The notes below the pieces were generated by a model. It was not told the DNA's origin. It searched no databases and worked only from the letters and a program-made list of their open reading frames with translations. Below are positions 27,235 to 35,452 of a DNA stretch of 48,688 nt, one piece after another. How positions within the stretch are numbered: position 1 is the first letter of the stretch; every line of letters begins with the position of its first letter. Location of the stretch: NCBI GenBank assembly GCA_020725645.1, contig DYEQ01000053.1, positions 1 to 48,688 on the forward strand. The letters are read 5' to 3'. Position numbers and translations under genes: made by a program. The stretch is from Candidatus Fermentithermobacillaceae bacterium (GTDB lineage Bacteria > Bacillota > Sulfobacillia > Fermentithermobacillales > DUSS01).

Positions 27235-28620
27235 TCAGCTCGACACCCGCTCGAACTTGGCGGTGAAGTGCCTGAGCACTGGCGCTTCCTCCACCAGCCG
27301 GAGGCCCTTTATATTCTTGGCTCTGTCTCTCACTCTGGCCACCGCTTGGGCGACGAGCTTCATGTGCCTGTCGGTGTAAACCCTGCGGGGAATCGCGAGC
27401 CTCACGAGTTCGAGTTCGGGCCACACGTCCTTGCCGGTTTTCGGATCTTTGTGTCCGAATGCGCATCCTCCAAGTTCCACTCCGCGAATCCCACCCTCGA
27501 TGTAAAGCTCGACGACCAGGGATTGAGCTGGGAAGTGCTCCCTGGGGATGTGGGGCAATAGCGGGAGGGCGTTGATGTAGATTCCGTGACCCCCCGGCGG
27601 TTTCACCATCGGAATTCCTTCCTTTTGCATGAGCTCTCCGAGGTACGCGACCTGGCCGATGCGGTCTTCGAGGTAGTTTTCGTCCAGCACCTCGCGGAGT
27701 CCGCGGGCCATAGCTTCCATATCCCTGCCGGCGAGACCGCCGTAAGTAATGAATCCCTCAAACGGGATCTGCCACTGAACCGCCTGTTTATAGTGCTTCT
27801 CATGCCTGAAGCCGAGAAGACCGCCTATGTTGACCAGGGCATCTTTCTTGGCGCTCATCGTGAACCCGTCGCCGTAGGAAAACATCTCCTTGGCGATCTC
27901 TCCGACAGACTTGTGAGCATAGCCGGGCTCGCGGTCCTTTATGAAATAGCAGTTCTCGGCAAACCTGGCTGCGTCGAAAAACACAGGTATCCCGTACTTG
28001 TCCGCGATCTCCCTGGTCTTTCCGATATTCCCCATCGATACGGGCTGCCCGCCGTTGTTATTGCAAGTCACAGTGACGAGGATGAACGGCACTTTCGAAG
28101 GGTCTTTCCGAATTTCGTCTTCCAGCTTGTCCAGGTCGATATCTCCTTTAAACGGCGCCTCTTTTTCCGGTACCAACCCTTCAGCTTGAAGACAGTTTAC
28201 GGGTTCGGCTCCCCTGAGCAGGATGTGCCCCTCCGTGGTATCGAAGTGCATGTTTCCGAGCACCCTGTCGCCGGGCTTCACCATAGCGGCCATGAGGACG
28301 TGCTCGGCGCCCCGCCCCTGGTGGACAGGAAGGACATACTCGTATCCGGTGATTTCCCTCACTGTGTCCCTTAAATTGTAGTAGTTCCGGCTCCCGGCGT
28401 AAGCTTCGTCTCCCAACATCATTCCGGCCCATTGATTGTCCGACATTGCTGAGGTACCGCTATCGGTGAGGAGATCTATGTACACCGACCAGGACGGAAG
28501 GGAAAAGACGTTGTAGTGCGCCCCGGCGACGAGCTTCTCCCGTTCTTCCCGCGTGGTTTGTTTAACCCGCTCTACTACTTTGATCCTGTAAGGTTCGGCG
28601 TACTCGTCTCTTCTCCGCAT
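27235..28620 (-). CDS. tnaA: Tryptophanase (PLP-dependent beta-eliminating lyase)
   Basis: Converts L-tryptophan to indole, pyruvate and ammonia. 461 residues against 471 in E. coli. Family landmarks: DLLTDSGTSAMSD, GDEAYAGSRNYY, HQGRGAEH, the PLP region FTMSAKKDALVNIGG (Lys259), and TIPR-type LAIPRRVYT. Tyrosine phenol-lyase is the sister enzyme. At discriminating positions this protein has the tryptophanase residues: Asp127 in HFDTTEGH (Thr in TPL), Val in RGVELGG (Arg in TPL), and His in VLRHFTAKF (Phe in TPL). No TnaC-like leader was found. It lies downstream of kbl and tdh on the same strand, 104 bp after kbl, in an apparent amino-acid catabolic operon. Confidence 0.93.
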   Translation of the reverse strand: MRRRDEYAEPYRIKVVERVKQTTREEREKLVAGAHYNVFSLPSWSVYIDLLTDSGTSAMSDNQWAGMMLGDEAYAGSRNYYNLRDTVREITGYEYVLPVHQGRGAEHVLMAAMVKPGDRVLGNMHFDTTEGHILLRGAEPVNCLQAEGLVPEKEAPFKGDIDLDKLEDEIRKDPSKVPFILVTVTCNNNGGQPVSMGNIGKTREIADKYGIPVFFDAARFAENCYFIKDREPGYAHKSVGEIAKEMFSYGDGFTMSAKKDALVNIGGLLGFRHEKHYKQAVQWQIPFEGFITYGGLAGRDMEAMARGLREVLDENYLEDRIGQVAYLGELMQKEGIPMVKPPGGHGIYINALPLLPHIPREHFPAQSLVVELYIEGGIRGVELGGCAFGHKDPKTGKDVWPELELVRLAIPRRVYTDRHMKLVAQAVARVRDRAKNIKGLRLVEEAPVLRHFTAKFERVSS

Positions 28621-28645
28621 GAAATCACCAACCCCCTTAGATCCT

Positions 28646-28669
28646 CAGGGGGTGGTCCCCCACCCCCTG
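28646..28669 (-). other. Perfect hairpin between kbl and tnaA
   Basis: CAGGGGGTGG and CCACCCCCTG form a perfect 10-bp stem with a 4-base loop, between the kbl stop and the tnaA ribosome site. No T-run follows on the minus strand, so it is not a standard terminator. It may be an mRNA processing or stability element, or a weak attenuator. Confidence 0.5.
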
Positions 28670-28724
28670 TCCGAAGCTCACCCAGTCCGAATTCCCCGCC
28701 TTCACCTACCAGGCATAAGAGCTC

Positions 28725-29906
28725 TCAGCTGACTACGCCAAGCTTCCGGCCCACCTCGACGAACCTTTCCAGCGCGAAATCCAGGTCCTGCCTGGAATGG
28801 GCCGCCGAGAGCATGCACCTGATCCGCGCCTTGCCCCTGGGAACCGTGGGATAAGCTATGGCCTGGGCGAAGATGTCCCTCTCGAAGAGCATCCTAGAGA
28901 AGTCCTGCGCCACTTTAGCTTCTCCCAGCATCACCGGGGTGATCGGCGTCTCGCTCTTGCCTATATCAAAACCTGCATCCTTGAGCCCCTTCTTGAAGTA
29001 AGCGGCGTTGTCCCACAGCTTCTTTACAAGTTCGTCGCTCTTCATGAGGACCTCCACCGCGGCGAGGGCGGCTCCGACATCGGCGGGGGTGAGCCCGGTG
29101 GAGAACAGGAAAGGTCTGGCCCGCTGCTTAAGGTAATCGATGAGCAGGGTGGGTCCGGTGACGTACCCGCCCATCACGCCGAAAGCCTTCGAAAGAGTGC
29201 CGACTTCTATATCCACCTGTCCTTCGAGACCGAAGTGGTTTACTATCCCCCGCCCGCTCTTTCCGAGCACCCCTTCACCGTGGGCGTCATCCACCATGAC
29301 GATAGCGTCAAACTCCCGGGCGACTTTGACGATCTCGGGCAGTGGCGCGATATCCCCGTCCATGCTGAACACGCCGTCGGTGACAATCAGTTTCCGGCGG
29401 GCATCTTTGGACTCATCTTGGAGCTTGGCGCGGAGGTCGTTCACGTCGTTGTGGGCATACCGCATCACTCTAGCTTTGGAAAGTTTGCACGCATCGATGA
29501 TGCTGGCGTGGTTGAGCTCGTCGGAAAAGATCACGTCGCCCTCCCCGGTTATGGTGGGGATGACTGCGACGTTGGCGGTGAAACCGGCCTGGAGCAATAT
29601 GCACGCCGGCGCCTCTTTGAACTCGGCGAGCTTTTTCTCAAGCTCCAGGTGGATGCTCTGGGTCCCCGCGATCGTCCGGACGGCGCCCGGACCCACACCG
29701 TACCTGTCTATCGCTTCCTTGGCGCGCTCCTTGAGCTCAGCCATGTTGGCAAAACCCAGGTAGTTATTGGAGCACAAGTTCAGAACCTTCTTGCCGTCCA
29801 CGGTTACCCAGGCACCCTGGGACCCCTCAATCGTGCGGATAGTAGCAAAAAGACCCTGCTCCTTTAAGGATTGCATTTCCTCTGCGAGGAAATCGAGTTT
29901 AGCCAT
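28725..29906 (-). CDS. kbl: Glycine C-acetyltransferase (2-amino-3-ketobutyrate CoA ligase)
   Basis: Splits 2-amino-3-ketobutyrate with CoA into glycine and acetyl-CoA, the second step of threonine degradation. About 393 residues, the usual length. PLP alpha-oxoamine synthase motifs: [45 protein letters not shown], and [13 protein letters not shown] with the PLP lysine (Lys240 from this start). The frame is open to TTG at 29915, but AGGGGG lies 9 bases before the ATG at 29906, which I prefer. The adjacent tdh makes its substrate, so specificity is better supported than for an isolated family member (serine palmitoyltransferase- or BioF-like). Confidence 0.95.
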   Translation of the reverse strand: MAKLDFLAEEMQSLKEQGLFATIRTIEGSQGAWVTVDGKKVLNLCSNNYLGFANMAELKERAKEAIDRYGVGPGAVRTIAGTQSIHLELEKKLAEFKEAPACILLQAGFTANVAVIPTITGEGDVIFSDELNHASIIDACKLSKARVMRYAHNDVNDLRAKLQDESKDARRKLIVTDGVFSMDGDIAPLPEIVKVAREFDAIVMVDDAHGEGVLGKSGRGIVNHFGLEGQVDIEVGTLSKAFGVMGGYVTGPTLLIDYLKQRARPFLFSTGLTPADVGAALAAVEVLMKSDELVKKLWDNAAYFKKGLKDAGFDIGKSETPITPVMLGEAKVAQDFSRMLFERDIFAQAIAYPTVPRGKARIRCMLSAAHSRQDLDFALERFVEVGRKLGVVS

Positions 29907-30024
29907 AAGACTCAACCCCCTAAACCTCGTTTTGAAACTTAGGTCCCAGGCCCGGCTGAGGGAAAACCTGCGGAATTGGGGCCTCTTTACCTACCGACTC
30001 GCCGTTGCTCGCCTCCATTCACCT

Positions 30025-31077
30025 CTATTTACCAGACCATTCAATCTCCTTCGGGTAAAGGATCACCTTTCCGCAGTTCCCCGAGGTCATGAGATCCATC
30101 CCCTTCGCGTAATCGGCGAGGTCAAGGTGGTGGGTGACGACCGGGCTCAAATCGAGCTTCCCTGACTGGAGAAGCTCTCTGGTCATGACCCACGTGTCCC
30201 ACATCCGCCTGCCGGTGATACCCTGGATTTGAATACCTCTCATGACGATCTCATTGGAAACGTCAAGCTCGACCGCCCTGTCCGGAAGTCCGAGCAGGGA
30301 TACCCTCCCGCCGGGACGCACCGCCTTAAATATCTGCGAGAAAACCGGACGCGCTCCGGACATCTCCAGCACCACGTCCACGCCTTCGCCGCGGGTCCTG
30401 TCCATTATGGCCTCGACCGGGTCGGTCTGTTTCGCGTTTATGGCCAGGTCAGCTTTCATTTTTCTCGCAATATCGAGGCGGTAGTCGTTGATATCTACGG
30501 CTGCGACGAACGTGGCACCCACCGCCCTAGCTACTCCGATGGCCATAAGTCCTATCGGACCGCAACCGAATATAGCGATGCTCCGCCCCCTGGTTTCCCC
30601 CGCCATAACCGTATGAACGGCGTTACCCAGCGGCTCCTGTATGGACAGAAACGCCGGGGGGACCGACGGATCGTTTCGCCACAGGTTTTCCTCGGGCACC
30701 GTCACGTACTCGGCAAAGCAGCCGTCCCTGTCAACCCCGAGGATTTTCGTGTTTTGACAGACGTACTTTTCCCCCAAAAGACACTGCTTGCATTGACCGC
30801 ACACGATATGGGTCTCGGCGGAGACGAGATCGCCCACCTTCGCCGACTTTACCCCGGGACCGAGTTCCACGATTTCACCGGCGAGCTCGTGTCCCATGAT
30901 TTGCGGCGGTTTGATCCTGTTCTGGGCCCATTCGTTCCAAATGTAGATATGGTGGTCCGTCCCGCAAATGGACGTGGCCTTGACCTCGATCAGCACCTCG
31001 CCCGGACCGGGACGGGGATGAGGAACATCCGCGAGAATAGCTCCGTACCCCGGCTTGTCTTTGAGCACCGCTCTCAC
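30025..31077 (-). CDS. tdh: L-threonine 3-dehydrogenase
   Basis: Zinc-dependent NAD dehydrogenase converting L-threonine to 2-amino-3-ketobutyrate. From the GTG at 31077 the protein has 350 residues. Catalytic zinc ligands fall at Cys38, His63 and Glu64; structural zinc ligands at Cys93, Cys96, Cys99 and Cys107, the same numbers as in E. coli Tdh. The Rossmann motif is IFGCGPIGLMAIGVA. The frame is open to 31245, but that 56-residue extension is unlike the family, and AGGAGG lies 9 bases before the GTG at 31077, which fixes the start. First gene of the tdh-kbl-tnaA set. Confidence 0.95.
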   Translation of the reverse strand: MRAVLKDKPGYGAILADVPHPRPGPGEVLIEVKATSICGTDHHIYIWNEWAQNRIKPPQIMGHELAGEIVELGPGVKSAKVGDLVSAETHIVCGQCKQCLLGEKYVCQNTKILGVDRDGCFAEYVTVPEENLWRNDPSVPPAFLSIQEPLGNAVHTVMAGETRGRSIAIFGCGPIGLMAIGVARAVGATFVAAVDINDYRLDIARKMKADLAINAKQTDPVEAIMDRTRGEGVDVVLEMSGARPVFSQIFKAVRPGGRVSLLGLPDRAVELDVSNEIVMRGIQIQGITGRRMWDTWVMTRELLQSGKLDLSPVVTHHLDLADYAKGMDLMTSGNCGKVILYPKEIEWSGK

Positions 31078-31472
31078 AGCTTGATACCTCCTGCCCAAGC
31101 CAAAATAAAGAGCGCTTAGCGCGCCGTCTAAAAACCCGGTTCCTCCCTTTATGGAATAGCATGTAAACCCAAAACCCCTACTTCGCGACCGCATCTCATC
31201 GACCGGCCGCGGGTCCTCCTTCCGCCGCCGGTCCGACCTCCCCAAAGCCCCGGTGCAGTTCCGCGCTTTCGACTGATTCTTACGCTCCCGGACCTGCCTT
31301 TCAGCTTCGCTTCGACAAAGTCCGCCGCGGTTTCAGGCTTCCGACCGGCCCCATCCCATCCACCATGGAGCCGCCGCCCTATGCCGCAGCTATGGAGCCC
31401 CCGCCCCGGCCCTACGCGGTCGTTGGAGAATCCTCGATTTTCTTCTTCACCGGGCGTCCGTTTACCTGCCCG
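31078..31472. other. Intergenic region upstream of tdh
   Basis: About 395 bp between tdh and the upstream D-amino acid enzyme. It includes an open extension of the tdh frame that I judge noncoding. A short direct repeat starting ATGGAGCC(G/C)CCGCCC occurs at 31365 and 31391. No other gene, terminator or known RNA was seen. It should contain the tdh promoter; none stands out. Confidence 0.35.
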
Positions 31473-32726
31473 CTACCGGCTCTTACCGCGACCGGCGATC
31501 GCCCAGCGCACCTCGACTTTTCCTTTGCGAAACCCGTAAATGAAGTCATGAAGGTTCACCGTGGTACAACAATGGCTCGGAACGAGAAGCACTTTGCTCC
31601 CGAGGGCGGGCCCGCGCCCTCCCCCTTCTCCGGAAGAGACGAGTGTAACGTGTTCTTCAGACATTCCCTTCACCTTAAGGCCGGAACCCGGCATCGTACC
31701 TACCAGACCGAACTCGGAGCTCATCGATTTTGTCCCGGCATCGCAGACGTATACCCCGGGCTCGGGGCAGCTCATGACGGTGCTCAGCACAAATAACGAC
31801 TGCTCGAAAGGAAGACCTTCCACGCTACGGTAGCGCTGGTCCATGAAAACATAGGAGCCCGCCTGAATATCGGTGATGCCGGGAGTACGCCCGGCGAACA
31901 TAAAAGTCCCGGTGCCTGCGGTGCTCACGATCTCCGGAGGAAGACCTTTGGACATCAAGCGGGAGACCAGGTCGAGGAGGATCCGATAAGATTTTTCCGC
32001 CTCTTTACGCCTGTCCTCAAGACCGGGGATAAACACCGCGTGACCCTCGTAACCCATGACGCCGCGGTAACGGAGGCCCGAAGACCACGAGAGGACCTCG
32101 GCCAGAGCTACCGCTTCCTCGATGCTTCTCGCCCCGGCCCGGTGATTGCCCACGTCCATTTCGACGATGGCGCCTATCATAACGCCGGCCCCTACTGCGG
32201 ACCTTTCGAGCTCCTCGATATTCGCCCGGCAGTCCACGGCCACGGTGACATTACACCGTCCGGCGAGCGCCGCCAGCCGCCTGACCTTTTCTGGCCCGAC
32301 CACCTGGTTAGCTATGAGGATGTCTTTGATACCGTGGTCGGCCAAAGCTTCGGCCTCCCCGAGTTTGGCGCAGGTTATGCCGACGGCACCGGCCTCCATC
32401 TGCAGCCTGGCGATGGCTGGCGTTTTGTGGGTTTTCGCATGAGGCCTTATTCCGACTGTTCCTCCCGAGAGGAACTCCCTCATTTTCTCGATGTTTCTTT
32501 GGAGAACATCGAGGTCTACCACGAGCGCGGGTGTATCCAGTTCCTCGAGGTCGATTCCGCCCATGTTCCATTCATCGCGGTGTACCGTCCGTCCAAAGGT
32601 GAGCTCCGGTTTTTCGCCCTTAAGCGTTTCTACAAGTGTTTCTCGACGCGCTTCTCCAAACATTTCTCCAGGCGTTTCTCCGAGCGTCTCTTCTGCGTTG
32701 CACCGCATCGCCCAATCTTTGTCCAC
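31473..32726 (-). CDS. D-serine dehydratase / D-threonine aldolase family enzyme (PLP fold-type III)
   Basis: Acts on D-hydroxy amino acids using PLP and a divalent metal. 417 residues. The alanine-racemase-like barrel begins at about residue 60 (LDTPALVVDLDVLQRNI). PLP lysine is Lys98 (RPHAKTHK). The C-terminal metal site reads PSHCCTTVN with His385-x-Cys387; His-x-Cys is the arrangement described for eukaryotic-type D-serine dehydratase, whereas D-threonine aldolases have His-x-Asp, so dehydration of D-serine may be favoured. The first ~54 residues are a Glu/Thr/Gly repeat (ETLGETPGEMFGEARRETL) whose DNA is a degenerate 12-bp tandem repeat. GTG at 32726 has AGGTG 7 bases upstream; ATG at 32564 is the fallback start. 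Confidence 0.85.
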   Translation of the reverse strand: MDKDWAMRCNAEETLGETPGEMFGEARRETLVETLKGEKPELTFGRTVHRDEWNMGGIDLEELDTPALVVDLDVLQRNIEKMREFLSGGTVGIRPHAKTHKTPAIARLQMEAGAVGITCAKLGEAEALADHGIKDILIANQVVGPEKVRRLAALAGRCNVTVAVDCRANIEELERSAVGAGVMIGAIVEMDVGNHRAGARSIEEAVALAEVLSWSSGLRYRGVMGYEGHAVFIPGLEDRRKEAEKSYRILLDLVSRLMSKGLPPEIVSTAGTGTFMFAGRTPGITDIQAGSYVFMDQRYRSVEGLPFEQSLFVLSTVMSCPEPGVYVCDAGTKSMSSEFGLVGTMPGSGLKVKGMSEEHVTLVSSGEGGGRGPALGSKVLLVPSHCCTTVNLHDFIYGFRKGKVEVRWAIAGRGKSR

Positions 32727-32890
32727 TTTTCATCACCTTTCGCTTCCCCGGAGTCCTCCCAACCCCCCGAGGCAACAACGTAGAGAACCGCTGCGTGGCG
32801 AGCTTGTCGCCGGTCATGGTTCGGTTCGGGAACGTACAAAGCTGAAAACTACCGCTCCCGGTTCGGATTGCGGGAAGGATCCGGAGCTTG

Positions 32891-33865
32891 CTACGTATAG
32901 AAGACCACCACATCCCCGTCCTGAAGTACGTGATCTCTGGGCACCATTTGGCCCTGAAACATCCCGGACCCCCAAACTCGTGCGTAAGCCAGATTAGCCG
33001 CAATCTCCTTATGAATCTCTTCCGCCGCCTCAAGGACGGTCGTACCGGCATCGAGAACGAAGGGGTTCGAAAAGTCCGGCTTTTTTCCGGGCGGGTGGGT
33101 ATAGACCCGGATTTTCCCGAGGAGATCGAAAAACATGGCCTTCGCCAGGGCCTCCAATCCCTCACCGGTCAAAGCCGAAACCGGAAGAACATCGAGCTTG
33201 CCTGCGACGAACTCCTCTAAAAGCTCGAGCCTGTCCCCGGCCCCCTCGGCATCAACCTTATTCGCCGCCACCAGCGAGCGCTTTTCTCTAAAGGTGATCT
33301 CGCCGGACTTCACCAGGACGACTCCATTCTCCCGCGCAAACTCCAGCACGTCCTGCGTCTTGGACAGGACATCGTCGTCGCCCAAATCCACCACCAGCAA
33401 CAGCGCGTCTGCCGAGCGCATCACCGCCCACATCCAGGATTGGGCGGTATCCCTGGTCAACGGAGGCATGTCCACCAGCTGAATTTGCACGTTTTCCCAC
33501 CGCACCATCCCCGGAAGAGGAAGTCTCGTGGTGAAAGGATAAGGCGCGATCTCAGGCTGGGCCCTGGTCATCGCCGCCAAGAGCTGCGACTTGCCGGAGT
33601 TCGGGGGACCGATCATGACTACCTGGCCGGCCCCTTCCTTCTCGATCCGAAAGATGTCCCGTCGCTTGGGACCGCGACCCTTTTGCATTTCCCGCCTGAG
33701 CTGGGCGATGCGCCGTTTGATGTCCGCCTGCATCTTTTCGGTTCCTTTATGTTTTGGAATGGTGGCAAGCATCTCTTCCAGAGCCAGCAGCCTTTCCTCA
33801 TCGGTGGTGGCCTGACGATATCGCTCTTCTGCCTTTAGATACTCCGGGCCGAGATTGGCAGGCAT
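32891..33865 (-). CDS. Obg/DRG-like GTPase with C-terminal TGS domain
   Basis: Predicted GTP-binding protein of about 324 residues. Order: N-terminal helical region with basic residues (1-75), G domain with P-loop GPPNSGKS (86-93), a G3 region reading VDMPPL instead of the usual DxPG, a later ANKVDAEG for G4 and PVSALTGEG for G5, and a TGS domain at the C-terminus (VYTHPPGKKPDF to DGDVVVFYT). The ATG at 33865 has GGGAGGTG 7 bases upstream; the longer frame to 33976 lacks this. TGS GTPases often contact ribosomes or nucleotides, but the role here is unknown. The Gly-to-Pro change in G3 could lower hydrolysis or be subfamily-typical. Confidence 0.85.
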   Translation of the reverse strand: MPANLGPEYLKAEERYRQATTDEERLLALEEMLATIPKHKGTEKMQADIKRRIAQLRREMQKGRGPKRRDIFRIEKEGAGQVVMIGPPNSGKSQLLAAMTRAQPEIAPYPFTTRLPLPGMVRWENVQIQLVDMPPLTRDTAQSWMWAVMRSADALLLVVDLGDDDVLSKTQDVLEFARENGVVLVKSGEITFREKRSLVAANKVDAEGAGDRLELLEEFVAGKLDVLPVSALTGEGLEALAKAMFFDLLGKIRVYTHPPGKKPDFSNPFVLDAGTTVLEAAEEIHKEIAANLAYARVWGSGMFQGQMVPRDHVLQDGDVVVFYT

Positions 33866-34247
33866 CCGCGCGCACCTCCCTTCACATTCTATTTTAGGCG
33901 ACGCACCCCGGGCATCCTCCCCATGCGGCATTAAGTTGGTGTCGCTCACGCCTCGGTATTCGGGGCCACGTTGCACCGCGGGCAGCTCCGTCTCCCCACC
34001 AACTAATCTCGTCGTCGTACTACGGGTCGTCGTACTACGGGCCGTCGTGCAGAAGTTGCACAGCAGACATCCTCCCGGCGCGGTATTGATGTTTTTGTCA
34101 CCTGCCCCTTGCTTCGACTGCCCCTGATTCGACTACCCAGTTGCGCCGCGGGCATCACCTCGGTCCGGCATTAACCCGTCCTTCACTCGCTAGACTAATT
34201 GAAAGGCGCCTGATCGACCCGGCGGAGCTCGGCAGGTGAAGAGTTAA
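33866..34247. other. Divergent intergenic region with degenerate repeats
   Basis: 382 bp between the TGS GTPase (minus) and the small membrane protein (plus). Besides the four GC(A/G)C-CATC segments listed separately, it has a 14-base tandem pair, CGTCGTACTACGGG, starting at 34014. No gene is seen in it. Promoters for both neighbours should lie here but are not clear. Confidence 0.35.
33903..34176 (+). repeat. Four degenerate repeats spaced 70-85 bp
   Basis: Segments beginning GCACCCCGGGCATCCTCC (33903), GCACCGCGGGCAGCTCC (33973), GCACAGCAGACATCCTCC (34058) and GCGCCGCGGGCATCACC (34143) recur. Copies 1, 3 and 4 continue into GCGG(C/T)ATT(A/G)A or CCGGCATTAA. Steps are 70, 85 and 85 bp. By eye about 70 percent identity over ~33 bases. 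Origin is unknown. Confidence 0.4.
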
Positions 34248-34823
34248 GTGAGGTTCCCTTTTCTCACCGGAACGGACTGGTGGGGCTGGTTCTTGACCGG
34301 AGCTGGCTTTTTCCTCACCGCGGCGGGCGTACCGGTATCATCACTAGCTTTATTCGCGTTCGCCGTGAGACTGTCGCAGGACGCAGGCCTTACGTGGCAG
34401 GAAGCAGCTGCCTTTGCCGGAAGCGCGACGGTAGCGGGTCACGTCGCCTCGTATTACACATTCCGGTGGGTGGGGCAACGCGCCAGCGACTTCTTGGAAA
34501 GGATCTGGCCGGGTTTTCCCCCTCTCATCCGGAAGGCGCAGCGTTACCTGCACCGAGGGTGGCCTCTCACGCTGGTTTTAAGGTGGGCAGGAACCGGCTA
34601 CACTCAAGTCTTCTGGCTCATGGGCATGAGCCGCAGACCCTGGTACCCGGTTATATGCGTTTTCTTCGCCAACGACTATGTGTGGGCAGCGTTCTGGTGT
34701 GCCTCCATAGCTTATGCTGTGACCAGGGTATCCATCCTGCACCATTACCTGTTGCTTGGTGGTTTGCTTCTCCTGACGGGTAGCGTAGGAGTGTTCCTGC
34801 TCGCCCGTGCAAGGCACGCATAG
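34248..34823 (+). CDS. Small multi-pass membrane protein, DedA/VTT-like
   Basis: 191 residues with about four to five hydrophobic segments (for example WWGWFLTGAGFFLTAAGVPV and ILHHYLLLGGLLLLTGSVGV). The centre has a DedA-like pattern: Gly-rich helix with AGHVASYYTFRWVGQR, a loop with a basic amphipathic stretch, and an Arg in the second half (LVLRWAGTGYTQVFWLMG). DedA/VTT proteins are flippases or scramblases for undecaprenyl phosphate or phospholipids. Similarity is at pattern level only, so function is open. The start is GTG with AGGTGA 8 bases upstream. It is followed after 29 bp by the next small ORF and may be co-transcribed with it. Confidence 0.6.
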   Translation: MRFPFLTGTDWWGWFLTGAGFFLTAAGVPVSSLALFAFAVRLSQDAGLTWQEAAAFAGSATVAGHVASYYTFRWVGQRASDFLERIWPGFPPLIRKAQRYLHRGWPLTLVLRWAGTGYTQVFWLMGMSRRPWYPVICVFFANDYVWAAFWCASIAYAVTRVSILHHYLLLGGLLLLTGSVGVFLLARARHA

Positions 34824-34852
34824 CGGAGAGGACATCCGTAGACGATACTTCT

Positions 34853-35227
34853 GTGAATGGGGGCCTAATGATGGGTCAAAGATACGACGCGGTAGCATCC
34901 TACTTGGCCGGAGGACCGGCCAAGGTTACCATACCTCTGGGCCGCGATGTCCAAGCGGGCTTTGTCGTAGGGGCCATAACCCCACCCAGCCCAGTTCCAT
35001 CCACCGCTCCCTTTTCCTTGTTTCGCCTGGAGGGCCCCAACGGCAGTTTGATAACCCTATCCGAAGCGGAAATCACGCAGGTGCAGCCAGGAGGGCCGCC
35101 GGTAGGGCAGGAACTCTACATAACGCTTGACTCGGGCATCACCATAGTCATGTCTAGGCTCTCGCCCAGTCCAGCGGAAGACTTTACTTCGAGAATGTTT
35201 CAAACTCTTCTCGAAAGCCCGATTTAA
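34853..35227 (+). CDS. Small protein of unknown function
   Basis: About 118-124 residues, no family recognised. Start is GTG at 34853 or, more likely, ATG at 34868 or 34871 after GGGGG. No signal peptide or membrane segment. The sequence suggests beta structure (AKVTIPLGRDVQAGFVVGAI, then FSLFRLEGPNGSLITL and ELYITLDSGITIVMSRL) with a Pro/Ser-rich turn between. The C-terminal ~35 residues recur twice downstream as broken copies (35244-35288 and 35823-35930) in the same translated frame, with differences that keep the protein sequence similar. This supports it being a real coding gene that has been duplicated. It faces addA and is separated from it by the palindromic array. Confidence 0.6.
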   Translation: MNGGLMMGQRYDAVASYLAGGPAKVTIPLGRDVQAGFVVGAITPPSPVPSTAPFSLFRLEGPNGSLITLSEAEITQVQPGGPPVGQELYITLDSGITIVMSRLSPSPAEDFTSRMFQTLLESPI

Positions 35228-35243
35228 TTTAATGACACGGACG

Positions 35244-35288
35244 AGTCCAGGCGCAGAGTTTACTTCGAGGGTGTTTGAGCAATACTGA
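35244..35288 (+). pseudogene. Broken copy of the tail of the 34853 gene (copy 1)
   Basis: Reads SPGAEFTSRVFEQY then TGA, matching the SPAEDFTSRMFQT segment of the intact protein; about 28 of 36 DNA bases agree by eye. It has no start and lies 17 bp after the intact gene. A remnant of a tandem duplication is the simplest explanation. Confidence 0.55.
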
Positions 35289-35452
35289 GCCACCGATTCG
35301 GGGGTCGCACCCGCCGGCTTGGGCACTCGTCCCCGCCGATTTTACGTGGCCATCAATCGAGGCGTCGCCGACGGTTCGTTTGTTCCTGCTCATCTCCTTC
35401 CTCCTCACCGCTACGCCGATCCGTGAAACGGTCTGGGAAGGTTCTAGTCCTC

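Noticed and set aside
27235-28620. Tyrosine phenol-lyase
   Set aside because: Positions that separate the two lyases carry the tryptophanase residues (Asp127, Val of RGVELGG, His of VLRHFTAKF).
28646-28669. Intrinsic terminator between kbl and tnaA
   Set aside because: Stem is perfect but no T-run follows on the transcribed strand, and tnaA lies directly downstream.
31078-31245. N-terminal extension of threonine dehydrogenase
   Set aside because: AGGAGG 9 bases before the GTG at 31077, and zinc ligand numbering identical to E. coli Tdh, fix the shorter start.
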